Origin: Pseudooceanicola sp050897975
Lineage (GTDB): Bacteria; Pseudomonadota; Alphaproteobacteria; Rhodobacterales; Rhodobacteraceae
Assembly (NCBI RefSeq): GCF_050897975.1
Contig: NZ_JBPAXY010000003.1
Location: forward strand, 496,001 to 560,000
Length of the DNA: 64,000 nt
Direction: 5' to 3'
Made by a program: the position numbers and the translations under genes. This document shows positions 44,232-53,063 of the stretch, piece by piece; position 1 is the first letter of the stretch, and each line of letters starts with the position of its first letter. Below the pieces are notes generated by a model, which was not told where the DNA came from, did not search any database, and worked only from the letters and a program-made list of their open reading frames with translations.

Positions 44232-44849
44232 ATGTCCCAGGAAGAGCAGCCGCAGATCTATCTGATCTCCCCCCCGGAATTCGACCTGATGGAATTCCCC
44301 GAGCGCCTGGCCGCCGTGCTGGATGCGCAAGAGGTGGCCTGCGTCCGTCTGGCGCTGGCCAGCCATGACGAAGACCGCATCTGCCGCGCCGCCGATGCCC
44401 TGCGCGAGGTGACCACGCCGCGCGATGTGGCGCTGGTGATCGACCGCCATATCGTGCTGGCCGACCGGCTGGGGCTGGACGGGGTGCATCTGGACGACGG
44501 CGCGCGGTCTGTCCGCAAAGCGCGCAAGGCGCTTGGCGCCGATGCCATCGTCGGCGCCTTCTGCGGCGCCTCGCGGCACGAGGGCATGAACGCGGGCGAA
44601 GCGGGCAGCGATTACGTGTCTTTCGGCCCCGCAGGCCTCACCGCCCTGGCCGATGGCGAGACCGTGGATTTCGAGGTCTTCGAATGGTGGTCGCAGATGA
44701 TCGAGGTGCCGGTGGTGGCCGAGGGCGGCCTGACCCCCGAGGTGGTGGCCAAGCTGTCGCCCGTCACAGATTTCTTCGGCATCGGCGAAGAGATCTGGCG
44801 CGAGGCCGACGCCCTGGTGGCGCTGAAGGCCCTGACCGACCGGTTCTGA
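44232..44849 (+). CDS. Thiamine-phosphate synthase-like TIM-barrel protein
   Basis: 205 residues. ThiE/TenI-like features are IYLISPPEFDLMEFPERLAAVLD, LVIDRHIVLADRLGLDGVHLDD, IVGAFCGASRHEGMNAGEAGSDYVSFGP and VPVVAEGGLTPEVV. The D-G-V-H-L motif and the GA-DYVSFGP motif are those of the family. Several residues of the pyrophosphate site (G-Q-x-D/Dxxx) differ from true ThiE, so it may be a TenI-like or diverged paralogue. A terminator follows. Confidence 0.8.
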   Translation: MSQEEQPQIYLISPPEFDLMEFPERLAAVLDAQEVACVRLALASHDEDRICRAADALREVTTPRDVALVIDRHIVLADRLGLDGVHLDDGARSVRKARKALGADAIVGAFCGASRHEGMNAGEAGSDYVSFGPAGLTALADGETVDFEVFEWWSQMIEVPVVAEGGLTPEVVAKLSPVTDFFGIGEEIWREADALVALKALTDRF

Positions 44850-44871
44850 CCTTCGCCACAGACAGACCAGC

Positions 44872-44898
44872 AGAGCGGGCCATGGGCCCGCTCTTTTC
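44872..44898 (+). terminator. Rho-independent terminator
   Basis: A 9-bp stem AGAGCGGGC/GCCCGCTCT around CATGG, then TTTT. It lies between the ThiE-like gene and the convergent acyltransferase gene. Confidence 0.8.
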
Positions 44899-44905
44899 GT
44901 TTCGC

Positions 44906-45745
44906 TCAGCTGTTTTTCTGCCAGTCCCAGGGCATCCCGCCGCGCACCCGGGCTTCGCATTCGGCGGCCAGGGCCTTGCGGTCGGGGAAATCACTGACCG
45001 CCAGCGGCGGGTGATAGATCACCTCGACCCCGCCCTGACGCCGGGCGCCAAAGACCTTCAGGAAATGGGCGCCAAACTCCATATCGCCCCACCACCCGTA
45101 AAAGCGCGGCTCGGCCCCCTCAGGCGCACGGTACAGCACGCTGACCGGCTGGATATGGGTCAGATCGCGCAGCTCTGGCGCGAAGAAGGCGGCAAAGAGC
45201 GTCGTCTTGAAGGGCAGTACCCGCTTGCCATCGGTCGAGGTGCCCTCGGGGAAGAACAGCAACCGCTGCCCGGCGCGCAGCCGTTCCAGGAACATCTCTT
45301 GCTGGGCCCGGGCCTCACCGCGCTTGCGGTTGATGAAAACGGTGCCGGTGGCGCGGGCCAGAGGGCCGATGCCGGGCCAGCTGCGCACCTCGGCCTTCGA
45401 GACGAAAAAGACCGGCGCCGCCGCCGACAGGCTGAAGATGTCGAGCCAGCTGGAATGGTTCGCCACCAGCGCCCCCGCGTGGCGCATGGGGGTGCCGGTG
45501 ATCTTCAGCCCGATCCCCGACAGGCGGAAGAAGGCGCGGCAGACCAGACCCTGGAAGACCGGCGAGACCGGACGGCGGGCGCCGCAAAGGGGCGCCTCGA
45601 TCAGCCGCACCAGCAGCAGCAAGACCAGGCAGAGGATCAGGAACAGTGCCAGCGGCAGGATGCGCCGCGCCGCGCGCAGCTTGGCGCGGGTGTCGAAGGG
45701 CGGCGGCGGCGCGGGCGGCTCGGTCGAGTCCCAGGTGGTGGTCAT
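44906..45745 (-). CDS. olsA: Lyso-ornithine lipid O-acyltransferase (OlsA, PlsC family)
   Basis: 279 residues. A membrane anchor lies at about residues 28-50. The acyltransferase boxes are VANHSSWLDIF (HxxxxD, catalytic), VFINRKRGEA, FFPEGTSTDGKRVLPFKTTLF and IQPVSVLY. These are PlsC-type 1-acyl-glycerol-3-phosphate acyltransferase motifs. Because the gene directly follows an OlsB-type N-acyltransferase gene with a 3-base gap, the second step of ornithine lipid synthesis is the best assignment. Phosphate limitation commonly induces this pathway; no Pho box was identified here. Confidence 0.88.
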   Translation of the reverse strand: MTTTWDSTEPPAPPPPFDTRAKLRAARRILPLALFLILCLVLLLLVRLIEAPLCGARRPVSPVFQGLVCRAFFRLSGIGLKITGTPMRHAGALVANHSSWLDIFSLSAAAPVFFVSKAEVRSWPGIGPLARATGTVFINRKRGEARAQQEMFLERLRAGQRLLFFPEGTSTDGKRVLPFKTTLFAAFFAPELRDLTHIQPVSVLYRAPEGAEPRFYGWWGDMEFGAHFLKVFGARRQGGVEVIYHPPLAVSDFPDRKALAAECEARVRGGMPWDWQKNS

Positions 45746-45748
45746 GCC

Positions 45749-46525
45749 TCAGCCCTCGCGCCGGAACAGGTGGCTTTGCTTTTCGTTCAGCAGGGCGGTG
45801 TCCAGCACCAGGCAGACGTCCACGGTATTGAAGGCGTGATCGACAAAGGCCCCCTCGCCCACGAAACCGCCCAGCTTCAGATAGCCCTTGATCAGCGCGG
45901 GCACGGCGCGCATGGCCGCGACGCGGTCCAGCGCGGCCTCGGGGATCAGGTCCATCCGCTGGAAGGCCTCGTCGCGGGCGCGCACGCGCAGCGCCTCGGG
46001 GGCCAGGTGGCGAGCGTGCAGCACCGACAGCGGCTCGGCCAGGGCGGCCACATCGGTGCCATGGAACGAGGCCACGCCGAACAGCACCTCGATCCCGCGC
46101 GCGGTGACGTAATCGGCCAGGGCAGCCCAAAGATGCATCATCCCCGCCCCGCCGCGATAGTCGGGATGCAGGCAGGACCGGCCCAGTTCCAGCAACTTGC
46201 GCCCCGAGCCGGTCAGCTTGGACAGGTCGTATTCATCGGCGGAATAGAACTGGCCGATCTCGGCGGCAGCAGCATCGGTCAGCAGGCGGTAGACCCCCAC
46301 CACCTTGTCGCGCAGGTCGCCCGGGCGGGCGTGATCCAGCAGCAGCAGGTGATCGAAATGCGGATCGAAACGGTCCCGCTCCAGCTGGGCGTCATGATCG
46401 ACCAGCGCGCCGCCCCCGCCCAGTTCGGCCACGAAGACCTGATAGCGCAGGTGCTGTGCGGCGCGCAGATCCTCTTCCGTCGCGGCCAGGCGGGTTTCGA
46501 ACTGCGGGGCGGCGGTCTGCGTCAT
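45749..46525 (-). CDS. olsB: L-ornithine N(alpha)-acyltransferase (OlsB)
   Basis: 258 residues of the GNAT-like hemolysin/OlsB family. It has FETRLAATEEDLRAAQHLRYQVFVAELG, then the conserved FDPHFDHLLLLD, VVGVYRLLTDAAA, LLELGRSCLHPDYRGGAGMMHLWAALADYV and LFGVASFHGTD. It transfers a 3-hydroxyacyl chain from ACP to ornithine, the first step of ornithine lipid synthesis. Start at 46525. Confidence 0.9.
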   Translation of the reverse strand: MTQTAAPQFETRLAATEEDLRAAQHLRYQVFVAELGGGGALVDHDAQLERDRFDPHFDHLLLLDHARPGDLRDKVVGVYRLLTDAAAAEIGQFYSADEYDLSKLTGSGRKLLELGRSCLHPDYRGGAGMMHLWAALADYVTARGIEVLFGVASFHGTDVAALAEPLSVLHARHLAPEALRVRARDEAFQRMDLIPEAALDRVAAMRAVPALIKGYLKLGGFVGEGAFVDHAFNTVDVCLVLDTALLNEKQSHLFRREG

Positions 46526-46688
46526 GGGCTGCGGTCTGGTCCTGCGGTCATTCGGCGGCCAGGAAGGCCCCCGACCTTGCGGCGTTGTAGGCAAGAGCCG
46601 GGCCACAGGCAAGCGCCGGGCACGTAGCGCTTTGGGCTTTCCGCGCGCAAAGGGGCCGCGTTAACCTTCCGTATACCATTCCACGGTT

Positions 46689-46871
46689 TCAGTGGTCGAA
46701 GACCGGAATCAAGTCGATTCTGGACCCGTCGATGACGATCTTGCCGGCCTCGGGGAAGTTCACCGTGATCCGGCCGGCGATGTTGGACTGGACCTGACCC
46801 GTGCCCCAGTCGGGGTGCATCGGGTGGCGCACGAACATGCCAGGTTCCAGCAGGGCGTTCAGATCGGACAT
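46689..46871 (-). CDS. DUF3553 family small protein
   Basis: 60 residues: MSDLNALLEPGMFVRHPMHP, DWGTGQVQSNIAGRITVNFPEAGKIVID. The 'GxxVRHPxxPDWGxGQVQSxxxxxxxVNFxxAGK' pattern is that of the DUF3553 family, an SH3-like fold resembling the CarD/Mfd interaction module. That suggests, but does not prove, contact with RNA polymerase. It is divergent from the chpT-like gene. Confidence 0.8.
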   Translation of the reverse strand: MSDLNALLEPGMFVRHPMHPDWGTGQVQSNIAGRITVNFPEAGKIVIDGSRIDLIPVFDH

Positions 46872-46913
46872 GGCGGCGGGGCTTTCGACGTTCAGGGTAA
46901 GGGGTCATTCACC

Positions 46914-47519
46914 GTGCAATCTACGCATCTTCTCGCCTCGCTGATAGGGTCGCGTATCTGCCACGACCTGATTTCCCCGGTCGGCGCGATCCAGAACGGG
47001 CTGGAACTGCTGTCGCTGGAAGGCGCGGTGCAGGGCCCCGAGATGGGGCTGATTTCCGACTCGGTCTCGGCGGCCTCGGCCAAGATCCGCTTCATGCGCA
47101 TCGCCTTTGGCCTGGCGGGCGAGGGTCAGCGCATTGGCCGCAAGGAGGTGGCAGCGATCCTGGATGACCTGAGCCAGGGGGGGCGGATCACCTATGACTG
47201 GACCCCCACGGGGGACTTCCGGCGCACCGCGATCCAGGAGGTCTTCCTGGCCCTGCTCTGTCTGGAAAGCGCCATGCCCCAGGGCGGCGTGATCTCTGTC
47301 ACCCGGCCCGATGACGACCCTGGCGGCTGGGAGGTGTCGGGGCCCGGCACCAGCGCCCGACCCGACCCCGAGCTGTGGCAGATCCTGGCCCGTGGCGCGG
47401 GCACCGAGGCGGTGATGCCCGCCCATGTGCAGTTCGCCCTGCTGCCCGCCCTGGTGGCCGAACGTCACGGGCAGATCCAGGTGATCGGAAACGACGATAG
47501 CCTGACCCTGCGGTTCTGA
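46914..47519 (+). CDS. chpT: Histidine phosphotransferase ChpT-like
   Basis: 201 residues. The phosphorylated histidine is in LIGSRICHDLISPVGAIQNGLELL, which has the shape of a DHp helix. A degenerate GHKL-like C-terminal domain follows (RRTAIQEVFLALLCLESAMPQGGVISVTR). In alphaproteobacteria ChpT passes phosphate from CckA to CtrA, controlling cell cycle or, in Rhodobacterales, motility and gene transfer agents. It starts at a GTG (46914) after AAGGGGT; the longer upstream frame is antisense to DUF3553. Confidence 0.85.
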   Translation: MQSTHLLASLIGSRICHDLISPVGAIQNGLELLSLEGAVQGPEMGLISDSVSAASAKIRFMRIAFGLAGEGQRIGRKEVAAILDDLSQGGRITYDWTPTGDFRRTAIQEVFLALLCLESAMPQGGVISVTRPDDDPGGWEVSGPGTSARPDPELWQILARGAGTEAVMPAHVQFALLPALVAERHGQIQVIGNDDSLTLRF

Positions 47520-47533
47520 GCCCCCCACGCAAC

Positions 47534-47557
47534 AGGGCCCCGCCGTGGCGAGGCCCT
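47534..47557. terminator. Hairpin between chpT and proA
   Basis: Stem AGGGCC-C-CGCC/GGCG-A-GGCCCT with one mismatch, followed by TTTC. It separates two convergent genes. Confidence 0.65.
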
Positions 47558-47582
47558 TTCCGATGTCTCTTGCCTGCCGCGA

Positions 47583-48848
47583 TCAGCCGCGCACGGTGCC
47601 GTTGCCGGTCACCAGGTATTTGAACGAGGTCAGCTGCTCGGCCCCCACGGGGCCACGCGCGTGCATCTTGCCGGTGGCGATGCCGATCTCGGCGCCCATG
47701 CCGAACTCGCCACCATCGGCGAACTGGGTCGAGGCGTTCCACATCAGGATGGCACTGTCGACCCGCTGGAAGAAGCGCTCGGCCACCTCCGCGTCCTCGG
47801 TGATCACCCCTTCGGTATGGCTGGAGGAATGGTCGCGGATATAGGCGATGGCCTCGTCCACATCGGCCACCACGCGGGCGGCGACGATGCTGTCGAGGTA
47901 TTCGCGCCCCCAGTCGTCCTCGGCCGCCTGACCGATGCCGGGGATCTTCGACAGGGTCTCGTCGCCGCGCACCTCGACCCCCTTGTCGGCCAGCGCGCGC
48001 AGCACGCCCTGCCCGATGGTGTCGACCACGTCACGGTGGATCAGCAGGCATTCCACGGCGCCGCAGATGCCGGTGCGCCGGGTCTTGGCGTTCAGCACCA
48101 CATCCAGCGCCTTTTGCGGATCGGCGGCCTTGTCGATGTAGATATGCACGATGCCTTCCAGGTGGGCAAAGACCGGCACCCGCGCCTCGCGCTGCACCAG
48201 GCCGACCAGACCCTTGCCGCCCCGGGGCACGATCACGTCAATATAATCGGTGGCGGTCAGCATCTGGGTCACCGCCGCGCGGTCGCGGGTCGGCACCAGC
48301 TGGATGGCGGCCTCGGGCAGACCGGCGGCGCGCAGCCCCTCCAGCAGGCAGGCATGGATGGCGCGCGAGCTGTGAAAGCTTTCCGAGCCGCCGCGCAGGA
48401 TCACCGCATTGCCGGCCTTGAGGCAAAGCGCGCCCGCATCTGCCGTCACATTGGGGCGGCTTTCGTAGATCACGCCGATGACGCCGAGGGGCGTGCGCAC
48501 CCGGCGGATCTTCAGCCCCGAGGGCTGTTCCCATTCGGCGATCACCTGGCCCACCGGATCGGTCTGGGCGGCAATGGCGCGCAGGCTGTCGACGATGCCC
48601 TTGATGCGGGCCTCGTCCAGGGTCAGCCGGTCCATCAGGGCGGGTGTCAGCCCCTTTTCGGTGCCGTATTTCAGGTCTTCGCCATTGGCGGCGATGATCT
48701 CGGCGCGGGCGGCCCAGACCGCGTCGGCGGCGGCCTCCAGCGCCTTGGCCTTGGCCTCGGCGGGGGCAAAGGCCAGCTCGGCGGCGGCGGCCTTGGCAGC
48801 GCGGCCGATGCCGGTCATCACTTCTTCGATCGTCAGGGTGTCGTTCAT
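47583..48848 (-). CDS. proA: Gamma-glutamyl phosphate reductase
   Basis: 421 residues, an aldehyde-dehydrogenase-like fold. The catalytic cysteine region is RTGICGAVECLLIH, and the family motifs RTPLGVIGVIYESRPNVTADAGALCLKAGNAVILRGGSE and VPRGGKGLVGLV are present. It reduces gamma-glutamyl phosphate with NADPH in proline synthesis. It follows proB by 36 bases and ends at a hairpin shared with chpT. Confidence 0.96.
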   Translation of the reverse strand: MNDTLTIEEVMTGIGRAAKAAAAELAFAPAEAKAKALEAAADAVWAARAEIIAANGEDLKYGTEKGLTPALMDRLTLDEARIKGIVDSLRAIAAQTDPVGQVIAEWEQPSGLKIRRVRTPLGVIGVIYESRPNVTADAGALCLKAGNAVILRGGSESFHSSRAIHACLLEGLRAAGLPEAAIQLVPTRDRAAVTQMLTATDYIDVIVPRGGKGLVGLVQREARVPVFAHLEGIVHIYIDKAADPQKALDVVLNAKTRRTGICGAVECLLIHRDVVDTIGQGVLRALADKGVEVRGDETLSKIPGIGQAAEDDWGREYLDSIVAARVVADVDEAIAYIRDHSSSHTEGVITEDAEVAERFFQRVDSAILMWNASTQFADGGEFGMGAEIGIATGKMHARGPVGAEQLTSFKYLVTGNGTVRG

Positions 48849-48884
48849 CCCATCCTCCTTGGGCGGCGGCGCGGCGCGCGCGTC

Positions 48885-50057
48885 TCAGCCTGCCCGTGCA
48901 AACAAGGTCATGTCGTCGCGATGGACCAGGGCGGCGCGGCCCGGATAGCCCAGGATCTCTTCGATCTCCTGGCTTTGGTGACCGGCCAGCGCGCGGGCCT
49001 CTGCCGCGGTATAGCGGGTCAGGCCCTGGCCCAGGAACACCCCGCCTGGGCCCAGGATTTCGACCGGTTCACCCCGGCCGAAACTGCCCTCCACGCCGGT
49101 GACACCCGCAGGCAGCAGGGACCGACCCTTTTCCAGGGCGCGCAACGCGCCCGCGTCCACCAGGATCCGCCCCTGGGGTTTCATCGACCCGATCCAGCCC
49201 TTGCGGGCATGGGCCGGGTCGCCCTCGGCGGTGAACCAGGTGGCGCTGGCGCCCTCGGCCAGCCGCGCCAGCGGGTTCATCCGCGAGCCCAGGGTGATGG
49301 CCATGGCACAGCCCGCGCCGGTGGCGGTCTTGGCCGCCATCAGCTTGGTCTTCATGCCGCCCTTCGACAGGCCCGATCCCGCATCCCCCGCCATCGCCTC
49401 AATCTCGGGCGTGATGCGCTCGACCACGTCGAAGCGGCGGGCGGTCTCATCCTCGTTGGGATTGGCGGTGTAAAGGCCATCCACATCCGACAGAAGCACC
49501 AGCCGGTCTGCGCCCACGGTGACGGCCACCTGGGCCGCCAGACGGTCGTTGTCGCCATAGCGGATCTCGTCGGTGGCCACCGTGTCGTTCTCGTTCACGA
49601 TGGGCACGGCGCCGAATCCCAGCAGGGTTTCCAGCGTGTTGCGCGAGTTCAGGTAGCGGCGGCGGTTGGCGCTGTCTTCCAGGGTCACCAGAACCTGGGC
49701 CACGGTGATCCCGTGGGATTTCAGCCCGTGGTCATAGGCGGCGGCCAGGCCGATCTGGCCCACGGCGGCGGCGGCCTGGGCCTGTTCCAGCGCCAGCGCG
49801 CCCAGGCCCAGCCCCAGCACCCCGCGGCCAAGCGCGATAGAGCCGGACGAGACCAGCACCACTTCGGTGCCCCCCGCCTTCAGCGCTGCCACGTCATCGC
49901 AAAGCGATTGCAGCCAATGCGCCTTCAGCTCGCCGGTGACCGCATCGACCAGCAGGGCCGAGCCGATCTTCACCACCAGGCGCCGGGTGCCCGCCAGCGA
50001 GGCCGACAGGCCCGCGCCCGCCGCCACGCCAGCGTCGCTTTCGGTCAGGGATGCCAC
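48885..50057 (-). CDS. proB: Glutamate 5-kinase
   Basis: 390 residues. The amino-acid kinase domain (VVKIGSALLVDAVTG, VLVSSGSIALGRGVLGL, VPIVNENDTVATDEIRYGDNDRLAAQVA, GGMKTKLMAAKTATGAGCAMAI) is followed by a C-terminal PUA domain (about 290-380). Proline feedback inhibition is expected for this two-domain form. It starts at a GTG overlapping the obg stop by 13 bases. Confidence 0.96.
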   Translation of the reverse strand: MASLTESDAGVAAGAGLSASLAGTRRLVVKIGSALLVDAVTGELKAHWLQSLCDDVAALKAGGTEVVLVSSGSIALGRGVLGLGLGALALEQAQAAAAVGQIGLAAAYDHGLKSHGITVAQVLVTLEDSANRRRYLNSRNTLETLLGFGAVPIVNENDTVATDEIRYGDNDRLAAQVAVTVGADRLVLLSDVDGLYTANPNEDETARRFDVVERITPEIEAMAGDAGSGLSKGGMKTKLMAAKTATGAGCAMAITLGSRMNPLARLAEGASATWFTAEGDPAHARKGWIGSMKPQGRILVDAGALRALEKGRSLLPAGVTGVEGSFGRGEPVEILGPGGVFLGQGLTRYTAAEARALAGHQSQEIEEILGYPGRAALVHRDDMTLFARAG

Positions 50058-51094
50058 GCCGCATCCTCCTCATCTTCGCCGCCCTCGTCCTTCTTGCGGC
50101 GCAGGCGGTCTTCGTCGATCTGGGCGCGCAGGGCGCGCAGCACTTCGGTCACGCCCTCGCCGGTGGCGCCGGACATGAACATCACCGGCCCGCCGGTAAC
50201 CTCGGCCAGGAATTCGCGCTGCATCTCGCGCAGCTCGTCATCCAGGGCATCGACCTTGTTCAGCACGGTAATCCGGGGCTTGTCGGCCAGGCCCTCGCCG
50301 TAGGCCTCGATCTCGGTGACGATGGTCTGGTAATCCTCGGCCACCTCATTGGCGGTGGCGTCGATCAGATGCAGCAGCACGGCACAGCGTTCCACATGGC
50401 CCAGGAACAGATCGCCCAGGCCGCGGCCCTCGCTGGCGCCCTCGATCAGGCCGGGGATGTCGGCCACCACGAATTCCACCCCGTCCACGCCCACGACGCC
50501 CAGGTTGGGGTGCAGCGTGGTGAAGGGGTAATCGGCCACCTTGGGCCGGGCGTTCGAGGTGGCGGCCAGGAAGGTGGACTTGCCCGCATTGGGCAAACCC
50601 AGCAGACCCACGTCGGCGATCAGCTTCAGCCGCAGCCAGATGGTGCGCTCGACCGCGTCCTGGCCGGGGTTGGCGCGGCGCGGCGCCTGGTTGGTCGAGG
50701 TCTTGAAATGCGCGTTGCCAAAGCCGCCGTTGCCGCCCTTGGCCAGCACCACGCGCTGGCCGACCTCGGTCAGGTCGGCGATCACCGTCTCTTCGTCGTC
50801 TTCCAGGATCTCGGTGCCCACGGGCACCCGCAGGATGATGTCATTGCCATCACGCCCGGTCGACAGACGACCCATGCCGCCCTGCCCGTTCTGCGCGAAG
50901 AAATGCTGCTGATAGCGGAAGTCGATCAGGGTATTCAGCCCCTCGACCGCCTCGGCAATGACCGAGCCGCCCCGGCCGCCGTTGCCTCCATCGGGGCCGC
51001 CGTATTCGATGAACTTCTCGCGCCGGAACGAGACGCACCCGTTCCCGCCTGCGCCCGAGCGAATGTAGACCTTTGCGAGATCGAGGAATTTCAT
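50045..51094 (-). CDS. obg: GTPase ObgE/CgtA
   Basis: 349 residues. The glycine-rich OBG fold (YIRSGAGGNGCVSFRREKFIEYGGPDGGNGGRGGSV) is followed by the G domain: P-loop GLPNAGKSTFLAATS, switch DIPGLIEGASEGRGLG and NKVDALDD. Its C-terminus is short and acidic. Obg acts in 50S ribosome assembly and stress responses. It lies downstream of rplU-rpmA, the widely conserved order, although a GNAT gene intervenes here. Confidence 0.96.
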   Translation of the reverse strand: MKFLDLAKVYIRSGAGGNGCVSFRREKFIEYGGPDGGNGGRGGSVIAEAVEGLNTLIDFRYQQHFFAQNGQGGMGRLSTGRDGNDIILRVPVGTEILEDDEETVIADLTEVGQRVVLAKGGNGGFGNAHFKTSTNQAPRRANPGQDAVERTIWLRLKLIADVGLLGLPNAGKSTFLAATSNARPKVADYPFTTLHPNLGVVGVDGVEFVVADIPGLIEGASEGRGLGDLFLGHVERCAVLLHLIDATANEVAEDYQTIVTEIEAYGEGLADKPRITVLNKVDALDDELREMQREFLAEVTGGPVMFMSGATGEGVTEVLRALRAQIDEDRLRRKKDEGGEDEEDAAWHP

Positions 51095-51143
51095 GTTTCT
51101 TTCCCTGCCGCAAAGGTCGCTCTATCTCAGAGGCGACGGCGGC

Positions 51144-51758
51144 TCAATCGAGTTTTCTGATATAGGTCCAGGTCGCAACCTTGGCCCCGCGCGCCACCGA
51201 GAAGGCCTCGGCGTCGCCTACATATTCGAACCCGGTCTTGGTCAGCACGCGGGCCGCACCGGGATTGTCCTGAAAGACCGTGGCGAAATAGGTCCGGTCG
51301 TTCAAGGGGTTGGCCTCGACCAGGGCCTCGACCGCGGCCGAGGCGGCATTGCCGTTCCACCAGCTGGGCGCCACCCAATAGCCGATTTCGCTTTGCCCGC
51401 CATCCATCCGCTTCAGGCTGATCACGCCCTTGAACTCGGCCCCGCCCTCGGCGGAGGCATCCATGGCCCAGATCACCTCACGCGGGCTGGGTTTCAAGGC
51501 CCGGGCGACGAAACTGTCGGTGGTGCCCGGCGGCAGCGGATGCGGGATCGAGGTGGTCATCTGTGCCACCCGCGCATCGCTGGCGTAAAACTCGATCATC
51601 CCCGCATCGGCATAGCTGAGCGGACGCAGGACCATGCCCCGCGCGGGGATCACCGGCAGGTCGAAACCGGGCGCCTCGCCGGTGGCCTTGCGGGCCGCCT
51701 CGGCGATCATCGCGCCGCTGCGCGATTTCAACGGATCCTTGATGTCTGCGTCGTCCAT
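51144..51758 (-). CDS. GNAT family N-acetyltransferase
   Basis: 204 residues. RGMVLRPLSYADAGMIEFYASDARVA opens a RimJ/RimL-type domain, with KGVISLKRMDGGQSEIGYWVAPSWWNGNAASAAVEALV and NPGAARVLTKTGFEYVG. It should acetylate an amine of unknown identity. The start at 51758 follows GAGAGGAG. It lies between rpmA and obg in the same direction. Confidence 0.88.
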   Translation of the reverse strand: MDDADIKDPLKSRSGAMIAEAARKATGEAPGFDLPVIPARGMVLRPLSYADAGMIEFYASDARVAQMTTSIPHPLPPGTTDSFVARALKPSPREVIWAMDASAEGGAEFKGVISLKRMDGGQSEIGYWVAPSWWNGNAASAAVEALVEANPLNDRTYFATVFQDNPGAARVLTKTGFEYVGDAEAFSVARGAKVATWTYIRKLD

Positions 51759-51803
51759 GGGGGTGCTCCTCTCGGGGTCTGGCCCCTTCACCACCGAAAC
51801 GGC

Positions 51804-51835
51804 AAAGGGGACCGGCTGTCTGCCGATCCCCTTTT
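51804..51835. terminator. Hairpin between rpmA and the GNAT gene
   Basis: Outer stem GGGGA/TCCCC and inner stem CGGC/GCCG, flanked by A-rich and T-rich ends. On the minus strand it is followed by CCCCTTTGCC and may partly end the rplU-rpmA transcript. Confidence 0.6.
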
Positions 51836-51858
51836 TGTCTGTCGCGAGGGCAGTCGGC

Positions 51859-52128
51859 TTACTCGGCGGCCTCGGCCACTGGCATAACCGAAATGAAGGT
51901 CCGGCCCTTCAGGCCCTTGTGGAACTTCACGGCGCCTTCGACGGTGGCGAAGATCGTGTGATCCTTGCCCATGCCGACGCCTTCACCGGGGTACCATTTG
52001 GTGCCGCGCTGACGTGCGATGATGTTACCGGCCAGAACGGCTTCGCCGCCGAATTTCTTGATCCCGAGGCGGCGGCCTGCGGAATCGCGACCGTTGCGGG
52101 AAGAGCCGCCAGCTTTCTTGTGTGCCAT
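51859..52128 (-). CDS. rpmA: Ribosomal protein L27
   Basis: 89 residues starting MAHKKAGGSSRNGRDSAGRRLGIKKFGG, the invariant L27 N-terminus that reaches the peptidyl transferase centre. There is no cleavable N-terminal extension. It follows rplU by 27 bases. Confidence 0.98.
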   Translation of the reverse strand: MAHKKAGGSSRNGRDSAGRRLGIKKFGGEAVLAGNIIARQRGTKWYPGEGVGMGKDHTIFATVEGAVKFHKGLKGRTFISVMPVAEAAE

Positions 52129-52155
52129 CTTGCGTGTCTCCTGTTAACGGGGCCC

Positions 52156-52791
52156 TTACTGGGCCAGTTCCTTGGCTTGATCGACCCAGCCTTCACGCTG
52201 GATGCGGCCCTTGAAGGACAGCTCTTCGTCGAACTTCTCGATGTCGGCTTCGGTCCAGGCAGCGATCTGGGCGAAGGAGGTGATGCCTGCGGCCAGCAGT
52301 TTCTTCTCCAGCGCCGGGCCAACGCCGGACAGCTTTTTCAGGTCGTCGGCACCTTCAGCGGCAGCGGCCTTGGGCGCGGCGGCTTTCTTCTCGGCCTTGG
52401 CGGCCGGAGCGGCAGCAGCGGCGACACCGGCGATCGAGCCCGCGCCAACGGCAGCCTTGACACCGGACTTGTCTGCGCCTTCGGCCAGGATCTCGGTGAT
52501 CTTCAGCAGGGTCAGTTGCTGACGGTGACCCTTGGTGCGCTTGGAAGAGTGCTTCCGGCGGCGCTTGACGAAGTTGATGACCTTGTCGCCCTTGACCTGG
52601 TCGATGACCTCGGCCTGGACGGCGGCGCCAGCCACGAAGGGCGCGCCAACGGTGACGGTTTCGCCACCCAGCATCAGAACGTCGTTGAATTGGATTTTCT
52701 CGCCGGCATCAGCCGCCAGCTTTTCGACGCGCAGCAGGTCGCCGGACTGGACCTTGTATTGCTTGCCGCCGGTTTTCAGAACCGCAAACAT
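52156..52791 (-). CDS. rplU: Ribosomal protein L21 with a C-terminal helix-hairpin-helix extension
   Basis: 211 residues, against about 103 for E. coli L21. Residues 1-103 are standard L21 (MFAVLKTGGKQYKVQSGDLL, KRRRKHSSKRTKGHRQQLTLLKI). An Ala-rich linker (about 104-150: AAAAPAAKAEKKAAAPKAAAAEG) leads to DDLKKLSGVGPALEKKLLAAGITSFAQIAAWTEADI, a helix-hairpin-helix resembling the DUF4332/RuvA-like fold. The extension probably binds rRNA or DNA. The start is the ATG at 52791 after GGAAGAGC. Confidence 0.93.
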   Translation of the reverse strand: MFAVLKTGGKQYKVQSGDLLRVEKLAADAGEKIQFNDVLMLGGETVTVGAPFVAGAAVQAEVIDQVKGDKVINFVKRRRKHSSKRTKGHRQQLTLLKITEILAEGADKSGVKAAVGAGSIAGVAAAAAPAAKAEKKAAAPKAAAAEGADDLKKLSGVGPALEKKLLAAGITSFAQIAAWTEADIEKFDEELSFKGRIQREGWVDQAKELAQ

Positions 52792-52962
52792 ATGCTCTTC
52801 CTTCTTTCTGACGCGTCCTGCGGCCCCCTGCGATCCCGGCCTTGCGGCGGCATCCTGTCGGGTGTTGTGACCAGGCCCCTGCCCGCTCGCCTTCGAACTG
52901 CGCGCCCTCTCTTGGGCGAAATTGAAACGCCCGGCGAAGCACGCAGGCCCGCCGGGATGGGC

Positions 52963-52993
52963 GCTATATCGAGGCAAGCGATCGCCTTGTCAA
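52963..52993 (-). promoter_or_regulatory. Promoter of rplU-rpmA
   Basis: A consensus -35 TTGACA (minus strand, 52988-52993) stands before a TATA-rich -10 near 52963-52970 (TATAGC with a 19-base spacer, or GATATA with 17). It lies 172 bases before the rplU start codon. The -35 is strong; the exact -10 is uncertain. Confidence 0.5.
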
Positions 52994-53063
52994 GCCCGCA
53001 GGCGTGGCGAGGCAAGGAAATCAGGGCTTTTGACCGGCCCGACCGCCTCCGCCCCGAGGGCGG

